DNA from: an uncultured Lachnospiraceae bacterium
GTDB lineage: Bacteria > Bacillota > Clostridia > Lachnospirales > Lachnospiraceae
Assembly: GCA_934351765.1 (NCBI GenBank)
Contig: CAKRJM010000144.1
Span: 1-5,224 of the forward strand
Reading direction: 5' to 3'
DNA length: 5,224 nucleotides
Part shown: positions 1 through 5,224 of the stretch, one piece after another
Numbering within the stretch: the first letter of the stretch is position 1
How the letters are laid out: every line of letters starts with the position of its first letter
Notes under the pieces: model-generated
What the model saw: only the letters and a program-made list of their open reading frames with translations
Database searches by the model: none
What the model was told of the DNA's origin: nothing
Program-made: the position numbers and the translations under genes

Positions 1-230
1 TTCAGGTAAGGTATTCAACCTGAGGTGTTCGAGAATCCTGTATGTGTTTGATCCTACAATTATAAAAAGGGATTCCTACCATCGATGGATTGATGTAAGG
101 CCTCCGGTAAATGGAAACATTTATCTGCTTCGGCGTTGTTGAGAGGAAAACTGAGAGTTCATTTGCGGTTTCCCACCTAGCGAGGGCTAGGTATCAAAAA
201 TGCAGGAAACGGCACTTTGGGTGAATACGA
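1..230 (+). ncRNA. Structured noncoding RNA (raiA-type favoured, 6S-like alternative)
   Basis: No reading frame here looks coding, but the stretch folds densely. Bases 11-27 pair with 213-228 as a long closing stem with one mismatch and a few irregularities. Inside are TAAATG-GAAA-CATTTA (108-123, a GNRA tetraloop), GC-TTCG-GC (127-134), CCTC/GAGG (101-104 with 143-146) enclosing both, ACCTAGC-GAGG-GCTAGGT (175-192), and GTTTCC/GGAAAC (168-173 with 205-210). An intrinsic terminator follows directly, which fits the 3' end of an independent transcript. Size (about 220 bases), tetraloops and branched shape suit the raiA RNA class of Firmicutes. The 5' CCTGAGGTGTTCG also resembles the start of 6S RNA, and a rod-like alternative pairing exists (36-56 with 188-207). 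I cannot settle the class by eye. The promoter and exact 5' end are probably at or left of the window edge. Strand is set by the terminator's T-run. Confidence 0.7.
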
Positions 231-233
231 AAG

Positions 234-272
234 AAAAGGGCAGCATATTATTTTAATAATATGCTGCCTTTT
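234..272 (+). terminator. Intrinsic terminator of the noncoding RNA
   Basis: GGCAGCATATTATT (239-252) and AATAATATGCTGCC (255-268) are perfect reverse complements of 14 bases. After allowing a four-base loop they form a 13-pair hairpin, GC-rich at the base. It is preceded by AAAA (234-237) and followed by TTTT (269-272), so it could work in both directions, although the T-run after the hairpin on the + strand is the expected signal for the RNA to its left. It separates that RNA from the SpoIID-type gene. Confidence 0.9.
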
Positions 273-275
273 ATG

Positions 276-341
276 TTTCATAAGAACGTGCGTCCTATGA
301 AATAAAAACGCTCCGCGAGAATGTCTCAAAGCACATTCTTG
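276..341 (+). promoter_or_regulatory. Leader with two stem-loops before the SpoIID-type gene
   Basis: Between the terminator and the ribosome binding site are two inverted repeats. TTTCATA (276-282) matches TATGAAA (296-302). CGAGAATGT (316-324) pairs with ACATTCTTG (333-341) around an eight-base loop, with one G-T pair. Neither is followed by a convincing T-run, so they do not look like terminators. They could be an operator, an mRNA leader structure or chance. I see no convincing sigma-A or sigma-E promoter between 273 and 377, so how the downstream gene is transcribed is unresolved; read-through past the terminator is possible. Confidence 0.35.
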
Positions 342-366
342 GTTGTCTGAAAATCAAATCGGCAGC

Positions 367-372
367 GGGAGG
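367..372 (+). promoter_or_regulatory. Ribosome binding site of the SpoIID-type gene
   Basis: GGGAGG lies five bases before the ATG at 378. Another ATG at 374 is too close to this site and opens a different frame, so 378 is the start. Confidence 0.8.
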
Positions 373-377
373 TATGG

Positions 378-2876
378 ATGAAAAAGAAACGAAACCGGAT
401 ATCCCGTTATGGAAAGGTGATACTTGTCTTGATGCTGGCAGGACTGTCGCTTGTCGGCTATCTTATTTTTATCCGCAGTAAAGTACATACAAAAGGAGAA
501 ATTTCTCTGGCGCTTGCGGCCAGGCAGACTGCACTGGTTCTTGCAGAAAAGGATGATATTCAGGCGGCGGATCAGAGCCGGTTTTCCGTGGAAGAACGGG
601 ACAGCTGGTATGTTCCGTACGTATCTTATTTATACGAAGCCGGAATTTGGGATCCGGAGGAGATCAGACCTGACAGAACGGAATTGGGAAAGTGGATGAC
701 CGTAGAGAAATTGCTGAACATGAAGGAAAAACTGCTGCCTGAGCAGGAGGATACCGTTTCCGGGAGTGGGACGGAGATGCAAACGGAATTGAATTCAGAA
801 GAGACACTGGTTTCACAGGAAAAGGAAGATATGAGTAATGATCCGTTGGATGGAGTTACTAAGGTGCAGTGGCAGTCTTTTCTGGATCAGCTGGCTGCTG
901 TTTATGACACAGAGGGAAGGCTTCAGGAAAAGGAACTGTTGGTCCTTGGAACCTCCAACCAGACGGAGGACGCAGGAGCCTGGGAGGTCTGCACCGATCA
1001 GGGGAGGTTCCGGTTTTGCGGTCTTACCTTGTCCGGTCTGGAGGACAGGCTGATCCGGGCAAGAGTTGTGGGAGATGAGCTTTTTTCCGTAGAAGAAACC
1101 GTTTCGGAAACAGTAACTTATCAAAATGTATGGCTTGAAAAGACGGAAAATGGAGAGCTGTGGGTGGAATTATATGGAATCAGCCGAAAATTTCCGGTAA
1201 CAAACGCCGGGGAAGCGTGTCAAAGCTCTGTGGCGGATCTGACTTTGGAGGAAGGAGCCATACGGACGATTTTTCTGAAAAAGGAGCGGATTCGGGGAAC
1301 CCTTCAGGCGGTATCGGACTCTGCATTGGAGATTGAGGGATATGGAAGTGTTCCGCTGGCGGAATCCTTTCATGTTTATGAGATTTTTGATACCGTTCGG
1401 GAACTATCACCGGAAGAACTTCCGGTCGGTTCCGATCAGACGGAGTTTGTGGCGGCAGAGGGAAAAATCTGCGCGGCACTGATCGGGCGGAGTGAAGCGG
1501 CATCGGAGGCGATCCGGGTTTTGCTGACGGATTACAAAAAGGGCGAGATCTTCCATGAAATGGCTGGATTTACCTGCGACCGGGATTTTACAATCTATTA
1601 CGGCGAAAAAAGTGAACGACATCCGGCAGGAGAAACGGTGGAAATCGGCCGGGAGGACGAACGGTTCCGATCCGGGGCAGAGGCTGGAACAGAGGCCGGA
1701 GCAATTCGGATAGAGCCGGATGCAGGCGGAAAAATCGGATTCACCAGTTTCTCCAGAAAATACGGCCAGCCCTGGTATGAAGGGAGCGTGGAGCTTGCGC
1801 TCCAGGAAGAAGGAATTCTGATCATCAATGAGGTGGATCTGGAAACGTATCTTTGCTATGTAGTACCCAGTGAAATGCCGGAGAGTTATGGGCTGGAGGC
1901 GTTGAAGGCTCAGGCAGTCTGTGCCAGAAGCTATGCCCGACGACAGCTGGAGGGCAGTGTATACACGGGGTATCATGCCGATGTAGATGATACCACAGCC
2001 TTTCAGGTATACAACAATACGGAAACAGATGAACTGACCAGACAGTCGGTGGCTGAGACGGAAGGACAGGTCCTTACTTATGAAGGGAATCTGATCACTG
2101 CGTATTATTATGCGACCTCCTGTGGATTTGGGAATGACATTCAGATCTGGGGCGGAGCCGAAGAACAGGCGCCTTATCTGAAAAGCCTGTACATGGAGCG
2201 AGAGGCGAAAGAGATACCGGATTTGTCCCGGGAAGAGGTCTTTCGTACATTTTTGGATCAGTCCGATGAGCAGAACCTGGAATACCATGCTCCCTGGTAC
2301 CGGTGGCAGACCACGGTGACGGCTGATCAGTTAAAAACCATGGTGGATCAGTTTCTGGCCGGATATGCAAACGAGCATAAAGAACTGATTTCTATGGCAA
2401 CAGACAGTGCAGATCACGAAACGGAAGCAAAAACAGGATCGGAAATGGAAACAAAAATGGGATCAGAAATGAAAGCGGAGGCGCTTCCGGAGACACTGGG
2501 TTCGATTCGGCAGATCACCGTTCTGGAACGGAGCGGGAGCGGCTATGTGAACCGATTGCGAATTGAGGGCGATGAAGGTACCATGGAGATTTTGCGGCCC
2601 GGAACAGTCCGACAGCTTCTCGGAAACACAGATCTGGTTTATGAAAAGCGGGACGGCAGCACTGCTGACGGAAGAGCGATTCTTCCCAGTGCAACGATTT
2701 ATCTGGAAGAGATCCGGGAAGGAGAAACCCTTGCCGGTTATCGGATCCACGGCGGCGGCTATGGCCATGGCGTTGGCATGAGTCAGACAGCGGCCAGTGC
2801 GCTGGCCGGAAGCGGTTATGGGTATCAGGAGATTTTAGGGTATTTTTATCCTGGGTGCCGCGTTGACAATCCCTGA
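378..2876 (+). CDS. Membrane-anchored SpoIID/LytB-family protein with long N-terminal region
   Basis: The family includes SpoIID, a lytic transglycosylase cutting glycan strands stripped of stem peptides, and LytB, an amidase modifier. A basic N-terminus and hydrophobic segment (about residues 12-32) predict a signal anchor with the rest outside. Residues 76-115 (from SWYVPYV to EKLLNM) resemble a degenerate SLH module; about 118-155 is an acidic linker; about 160-440 I cannot assign. The SpoIID domain spans about 444-830: PSEMP at 497-501 carries the expected catalytic glutamate (E499), followed by the ALKAQAV..RSYA block, YHADVDDTT..QVY (532-545), YYYATSCGFG near 576 and, at the end, GYGHGVGMSQ then YFYPG. 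The 533-545 stretch has no cysteine, unlike zinc-binding clostridial SpoIID as I recall it, so a LytB-like or vegetative role is as likely as a sporulation one. At 832 residues it is more than twice the usual SpoIID length. The start has GGGAGG five bases upstream. Family confidence is high; exact role is inferred. Confidence 0.93.
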   Translation: MKKKRNRISRYGKVILVLMLAGLSLVGYLIFIRSKVHTKGEISLALAARQTALVLAEKDDIQAADQSRFSVEERDSWYVPYVSYLYEAGIWDPEEIRPDRTELGKWMTVEKLLNMKEKLLPEQEDTVSGSGTEMQTELNSEETLVSQEKEDMSNDPLDGVTKVQWQSFLDQLAAVYDTEGRLQEKELLVLGTSNQTEDAGAWEVCTDQGRFRFCGLTLSGLEDRLIRARVVGDELFSVEETVSETVTYQNVWLEKTENGELWVELYGISRKFPVTNAGEACQSSVADLTLEEGAIRTIFLKKERIRGTLQAVSDSALEIEGYGSVPLAESFHVYEIFDTVRELSPEELPVGSDQTEFVAAEGKICAALIGRSEAASEAIRVLLTDYKKGEIFHEMAGFTCDRDFTIYYGEKSERHPAGETVEIGREDERFRSGAEAGTEAGAIRIEPDAGGKIGFTSFSRKYGQPWYEGSVELALQEEGILIINEVDLETYLCYVVPSEMPESYGLEALKAQAVCARSYARRQLEGSVYTGYHADVDDTTAFQVYNNTETDELTRQSVAETEGQVLTYEGNLITAYYYATSCGFGNDIQIWGGAEEQAPYLKSLYMEREAKEIPDLSREEVFRTFLDQSDEQNLEYHAPWYRWQTTVTADQLKTMVDQFLAGYANEHKELISMATDSADHETEAKTGSEMETKMGSEMKAEALPETLGSIRQITVLERSGSGYVNRLRIEGDEGTMEILRPGTVRQLLGNTDLVYEKRDGSTADGRAILPSATIYLEEIREGETLAGYRIHGGGYGHGVGMSQTAASALAGSGYGYQEILGYFYPGCRVDNP
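2430..2477 (+). repeat. 24-base tandem repeat in the SpoIID-type gene
   Basis: Two 24-base units (2430-2453 and 2454-2477) encode KTGSEMET and KMGSEMKA (residues 685-700). They sit in a charged, low-complexity insertion (about 674-705) between the core SpoIID blocks and the C-terminal GHGVGMSQ block. The GGATC(G/A)GAAATG core is nearly identical in both units, as expected from slippage or recent duplication. It is probably a flexible surface loop. Confidence 0.75.
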
Positions 2877-2891
2877 CCGGTATTTTATAAT
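2863..2891 (+). promoter_or_regulatory. Consensus vegetative (sigma-A) promoter for the CHAP gene
   Basis: TTGACA at 2863-2868 and TATAAT at 2886-2891 are both perfect consensus hexamers separated by exactly 17 bases. The -35 box lies inside the last codons of the SpoIID-type gene (Val-Asp-Asn-Pro-stop), so the promoter overlaps the upstream coding region. Transcription should begin near 2897-2900, giving an untranslated leader of about 95 bases before the ATG at 2993. An 8-base inverted repeat, TATTTTAT (2881-2888) and ATAAAATA (2893-2900), straddles the -10 box and could be an operator, though AT-richness alone could produce it. Confidence 0.88.
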
Positions 2892-2980
2892 AATAAAATA
2901 TGGTGTTTGAAGAGAATCCGTCTGATCTATATAGAAACCGGCGGAGCAGGTCAAACAGACAGAAAAACAGAAGGAACAGC

Positions 2981-2986
2981 AGGAGA
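2981..2986 (+). promoter_or_regulatory. Ribosome binding site that fixes the CHAP gene start
   Basis: AGGAGA sits six bases before the ATG at 2993, and the protein from that ATG begins with a normal signal peptide. The earlier in-frame ATG at 2900 lies at the predicted transcription start with no ribosome binding site, and would add 31 Arg/Asn-rich residues in front of the signal peptide. Confidence 0.85.
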
Positions 2987-2992
2987 GAATAC

Positions 2993-4561
2993 ATGAGAAA
3001 AAAGATTTTGACAGCACTGCTTCTGATCCTGGTGATCATGACACTGCTTCCGTATGGAGGAAAAACAGTGGAAGCGGCGTCTGCCGGCGAAGCGATGGCA
3101 TGGGTACAGAGCCAGGTGGGAAATTCTATTGATTATGACGGTGCATACGGCGCACAGTGCGTTGACTTTATCAAGGCATATTATAACTATCTTGGCGTGA
3201 CGCCGGTACGGGGAAACGGACGGGATTATGCCACCAACGCGCTTCCGTCCGGCTGGACCAGGATACAGGGGGCACAGCCGCAGAAGGGTGATATTCTTGT
3301 TTATCTGGGAAGCAGTTCCAATCCTTATGGACATGTGGCAATCTACGAATCGGATTATGTGACGTACCATCAGAATTATGGCGGAAAGCAGTATGTGACA
3401 AAGATCACCAACCGGGCTTATAACAATATGGGACTTCCCTACTGGGGCGTGATCCGTCCCGGATTTACCGCACCGGCAGAAGTGACAGTTCAGTGGAATC
3501 TGGCTGTGGAGGCGGTTCAGTGCCGGAATGCAAAGATTGTGGGAACGGTTACGGCAAGCGCCGATGTGGCATTTACCAGGGCAGGTGCATTTGTATGGGA
3601 TGCTTCTGGTACGCTGGTGGCACAGGCCGATGAGGCAGTGAGCAGCTATGGTTCCTATCTGCCGAACTGGTATGATCTGAATGAGGAACTTGGGGCAGTG
3701 CTTAATTCCGGAACATCCTATACGTATCAGTTCTGGTGTGAATTTGGCAGCAATCGTTATTACAGCCCCTACGGAGGCTTTACAACGGCCTCCTATGATC
3801 CTGTGGGATATCTGGAAAATGTATGGGTGGACAGCGGAGATCTTTATCTCCAGGGATGGGCGCTGGATGAAGATGATCTGTCCGAACAGCTTCTGATCCG
3901 TGTCTATGTGGGAGAACATTGTTATGAGATTACGGCCAATGCACAGCGGGACGATGTCAATCAGGCATATCCAGGCAGCACCGTATGGCATGGAATCTCC
4001 GAAAAGATTCCCATAGAAGAGACGGGAATGCAGATGGTGACGGTTTATGCAGTTAATACAAAAGGCGGAAATGACACGCTGTTGGCGGGGCCGATGTCTG
4101 TCCTGATTCCGGGCCGTGATGCAAAGCTTGTTATGGAAAACGGTGTTCCGTATGTGTATGATTCCAACGGAGAACTGATCCGGAGCGCTACGCCGGTGAT
4201 CGGAGGCAATAAATATTATGTGGATGCCAATGGCATTGCCCAGTCGGGCTGGCTGCGTCTGGCAGACTGGCAGATGTATTTTGATCCGGAGACGTATGAA
4301 GCCGCAGTCGGAATTACAAAGGTTGATGGAAACGCCTATCTGTTTGATGAAAACGGGGTAGAGATCCTGAAGTCCAGAACGGAGGTCATCAACGGAAAGA
4401 TCTACTGGTTCCAGCCGGATGGTTCGCTGATGAGCGGCTGGTGCAGACTGGGAGACTGGACCATGTATTTTGATCCGGAGACGTATGAGGCGGCTGTGGG
4501 ACAGGTAACCATTGACGGAGTGGAATACCTGTTTGATCAGAACGGAGTAATGCAGGGGTAG
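2993..4561 (+). CDS. Secreted CHAP-domain peptidoglycan hydrolase with wall-binding repeats
   Basis: The 522-residue product begins with a signal peptide (MRKK, hydrophobic core, cleavage probably near VEAASA, about residues 27-30). A CHAP domain follows (about 31-158): catalytic Cys56 in AQCVDF, His114 in YGHVAIY and Asn128 in YHQNYGG, the order seen in CHAP amidases and endopeptidases, which cut stem-peptide or cross-bridge bonds. Residues about 161-266 look like a beta-sandwich, with two cysteines (177 and 249) that might pair. About 271-373 is a second beta-rich domain with GWAL and DDVNQAYPG motifs, a type seen in other clostridial surface proteins. From 378 to the end are wall-binding repeats with aromatic-glycine motifs and two MYFDPETYEAAVG copies (Asp431 and Asp494). 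The gene has its own consensus promoter, and the next gene starts 34 bases after its stop with no terminator between. Whether it acts as amidase or endopeptidase, and on its own or foreign walls, cannot be read from sequence. Confidence 0.93.
   Translation: MRKKILTALLLILVIMTLLPYGGKTVEAASAGEAMAWVQSQVGNSIDYDGAYGAQCVDFIKAYYNYLGVTPVRGNGRDYATNALPSGWTRIQGAQPQKGDILVYLGSSSNPYGHVAIYESDYVTYHQNYGGKQYVTKITNRAYNNMGLPYWGVIRPGFTAPAEVTVQWNLAVEAVQCRNAKIVGTVTASADVAFTRAGAFVWDASGTLVAQADEAVSSYGSYLPNWYDLNEELGAVLNSGTSYTYQFWCEFGSNRYYSPYGGFTTASYDPVGYLENVWVDSGDLYLQGWALDEDDLSEQLLIRVYVGEHCYEITANAQRDDVNQAYPGSTVWHGISEKIPIEETGMQMVTVYAVNTKGGNDTLLAGPMSVLIPGRDAKLVMENGVPYVYDSNGELIRSATPVIGGNKYYVDANGIAQSGWLRLADWQMYFDPETYEAAVGITKVDGNAYLFDENGVEILKSRTEVINGKIYWFQPDGSLMSGWCRLGDWTMYFDPETYEAAVGQVTIDGVEYLFDQNGVMQG
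4274..4488 (+). repeat. Wall-binding repeat pair in the CHAP gene (63-codon period)
   Basis: The same 26 bases, starting ATGTATTTTGATCC and encoding MYFDPETY, occur at 4274-4299 and 4463-4488, exactly 189 bases (63 codons) apart. The surrounding residues are also similar (GW.RL.DW before, V.G..YLFD.NGV after). Perfect identity over 26 bases, including third positions, suggests recent duplication or gene conversion. Confidence 0.88.
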
Positions 4562-4595
4562 AACAGCAGAATACAAAATGCAGAGGGTGAAAGGT

Positions 4596-5224
4596 ATGAG
4601 AAAACAGTTTTGGACAAAGCAGATCATGATAAGGACAGTGTCGGCAGTATTGATTACCGGAGCATTGGTTTGTGTGCCGGTTTCAGCACAGGCGAAATCA
4701 CAGACGGCAAGGAAGCCGGCTGACAATGGCAGTACGGTTTGCTATCAGATTTCGGATGAAACAGGTGTCGTGAAGCGTGGCCTGGTAATTGAAAACGGGA
4801 TTCCTTATGTCTATGATACAGAGGGAAATCTGGTGCGCGGTGGATTTATAGAGATCGATGGAAAAAAATACCGGGTCAGTGAAGATGGAATTGCATTAGC
4901 CGGATGGTACGGCCTGGTAGACATATACTACCGGGAATACCTGTTCTACTTCGATCCGGAAACGTATGAAGCGGCTACCGGCATGACGGAGATCGAGGGA
5001 AGAACGTATCTGTTTGGTGAAGACGGAGTTATGATCCGGAAAAACAGAGATGATGGAAAGAAATACTGGTTTCAGTGGGACGGAGCCTTACAGAGTGGCT
5101 GGATCGAGGTCGAGGCGAACGACTGGGTGTTTGAATTGTGGCAGATGTATTACGATCCGGAAACGTATGAAGCTGTAACCGGGCTGACTGTGATTGACGG
5201 AATCCCTTATGTGTTTGATGAAAA
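4596..5224 (+). CDS. Secreted wall-binding repeat protein, cut off by window end
   Basis: From ATG at 4596 the frame is open for 209 codons to the window edge with no stop, so the gene is partial at its 3' end. It begins with a signal peptide (MRKQFW, hydrophobic stretch, cleavage probably after VSAQA near residue 32). The rest is wall-binding repeats like those ending the CHAP protein: ENGIPYVYD, GWYGLVD, YFDPETYEAATG (Asp120), KYWFQWDG, GW, MYYDPETYEAVTG (Asp187), then IPYVFD. No catalytic domain appears in the visible part; one may lie beyond the edge, or the protein may be repeats only. GAGGG at 4583-4587 is a plausible ribosome binding site. An in-frame ATG at 4578 would add six residues but has no such site. 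The 34-base gap from the previous stop and lack of a terminator suggest co-transcription from the promoter at 2863-2891. Its mature start (QTARKPADNG) has no counterpart I recognise. Confidence 0.9.
   Translation, partial: MRKQFWTKQIMIRTVSAVLITGALVCVPVSAQAKSQTARKPADNGSTVCYQISDETGVVKRGLVIENGIPYVYDTEGNLVRGGFIEIDGKKYRVSEDGIALAGWYGLVDIYYREYLFYFDPETYEAATGMTEIEGRTYLFGEDGVMIRKNRDDGKKYWFQWDGALQSGWIEVEANDWVFELWQMYYDPETYEAVTGLTVIDGIPYVFDE
4944..5180 (+). repeat. Wall-binding repeat pair in the partial gene (67-codon period)
   Basis: GATCCGGAAACGTATGAAGC occurs at 4953-4972 and again at 5154-5173, 201 bases (67 codons) apart. These are the third and fourth copies of the DPETYEA signature in the window. 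Compared with the 63-codon unit of the CHAP gene, the visible unit is four codons longer, with the extra residues around ANDWVFELW before the second motif. The array probably continues beyond the window edge. Confidence 0.85.

Noticed and set aside
46..66. TTTGAT with TACAAT or TATAAA as a promoter inside the RNA
   Set aside because: The spacing between the boxes is far too short, and these bases are part of the RNA's helices.
243..249. GCATATT as a sigma-E -35 box
   Set aside because: It is part of the terminator stem, and no CATACA-like -10 box follows at the right distance.
1407..2288. 293-codon open frame on the minus strand inside the SpoIID-type gene
   Set aside because: It lies fully opposite the conserved core of the SpoIID domain, and its translation shows no domain or transmembrane logic.
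2881..2900. Inverted repeat after the SpoIID-type stop as a terminator
   Set aside because: The stem contains only A-T pairs, has no T-run after it and overlaps the -10 box of a consensus promoter.
2900..2992. Upstream start giving a 553-residue CHAP protein
   Set aside because: The ATG at 2900 coincides with the predicted transcription start, lacks a ribosome binding site and puts 31 polar Arg/Asn-rich residues before a normal signal peptide. ATG 2993 has AGGAGA at proper spacing.
2951..4726. 591-codon open frame on the minus strand opposite the CHAP gene
   Set aside because: It is a shadow of codon bias in the plus-strand gene: the product is rich in Ile, His, Arg and Cys with no recognisable domain, it spans the end of one clear gene and the start of another, and the plus strand has signal peptides, catalytic motifs and repeats.
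1..5224. CRISPR arrays, insertion sequences, tRNA or rRNA genes
   Set aside because: No regularly spaced short repeats with unique spacers, transposase motifs, terminal inverted repeats or tRNA/rRNA signatures were seen. The only repeats are coding repeats within protein modules.

Overview
The window looks like chromosomal DNA from a Gram-positive, low-to-mid GC member of the Clostridia, most plausibly a Lachnospiraceae-type gut anaerobe. This is inferred from purine-rich coding strands, strong GGAGG-type ribosome binding sites, a SpoIID/LytB-family protein, a CHAP-domain exoenzyme and clostridial-type cell-wall-binding repeats. No marker gene fixes the genus.

Layout: bases 1 to about 230 hold no plausible gene but fold as a compact structured noncoding RNA. 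Its closing stem is 11-27 paired with 213-228, and a strong intrinsic terminator follows at 234-272. A short leader (273-377) with two stem-loops precedes an 832-residue membrane-anchored SpoIID/LytB-type protein (378-2876). A textbook vegetative promoter (TTGACA, 17 bases, TATAAT) has its -35 box inside the last codons of that gene. It drives a secreted CHAP-domain peptidoglycan hydrolase with C-terminal wall-binding repeats (2993-4561). After 34 bases without a terminator comes a second secreted protein, open to the end of the window (4596-5224), made so far only of the same kind of wall-binding repeat.

All three proteins point outside the membrane and at the cell wall. SpoIID-family enzymes cut glycan strands. 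CHAP domains cut the peptide part of peptidoglycan. The repeats should hold the two secreted proteins on the wall. The window therefore reads as a peptidoglycan-remodelling cluster, with the last two genes probably co-transcribed and related by duplication. The least explained parts are the RNA at the left end, the roughly 400-residue N-terminal region of the SpoIID-type protein, and the paired repeat proteins.
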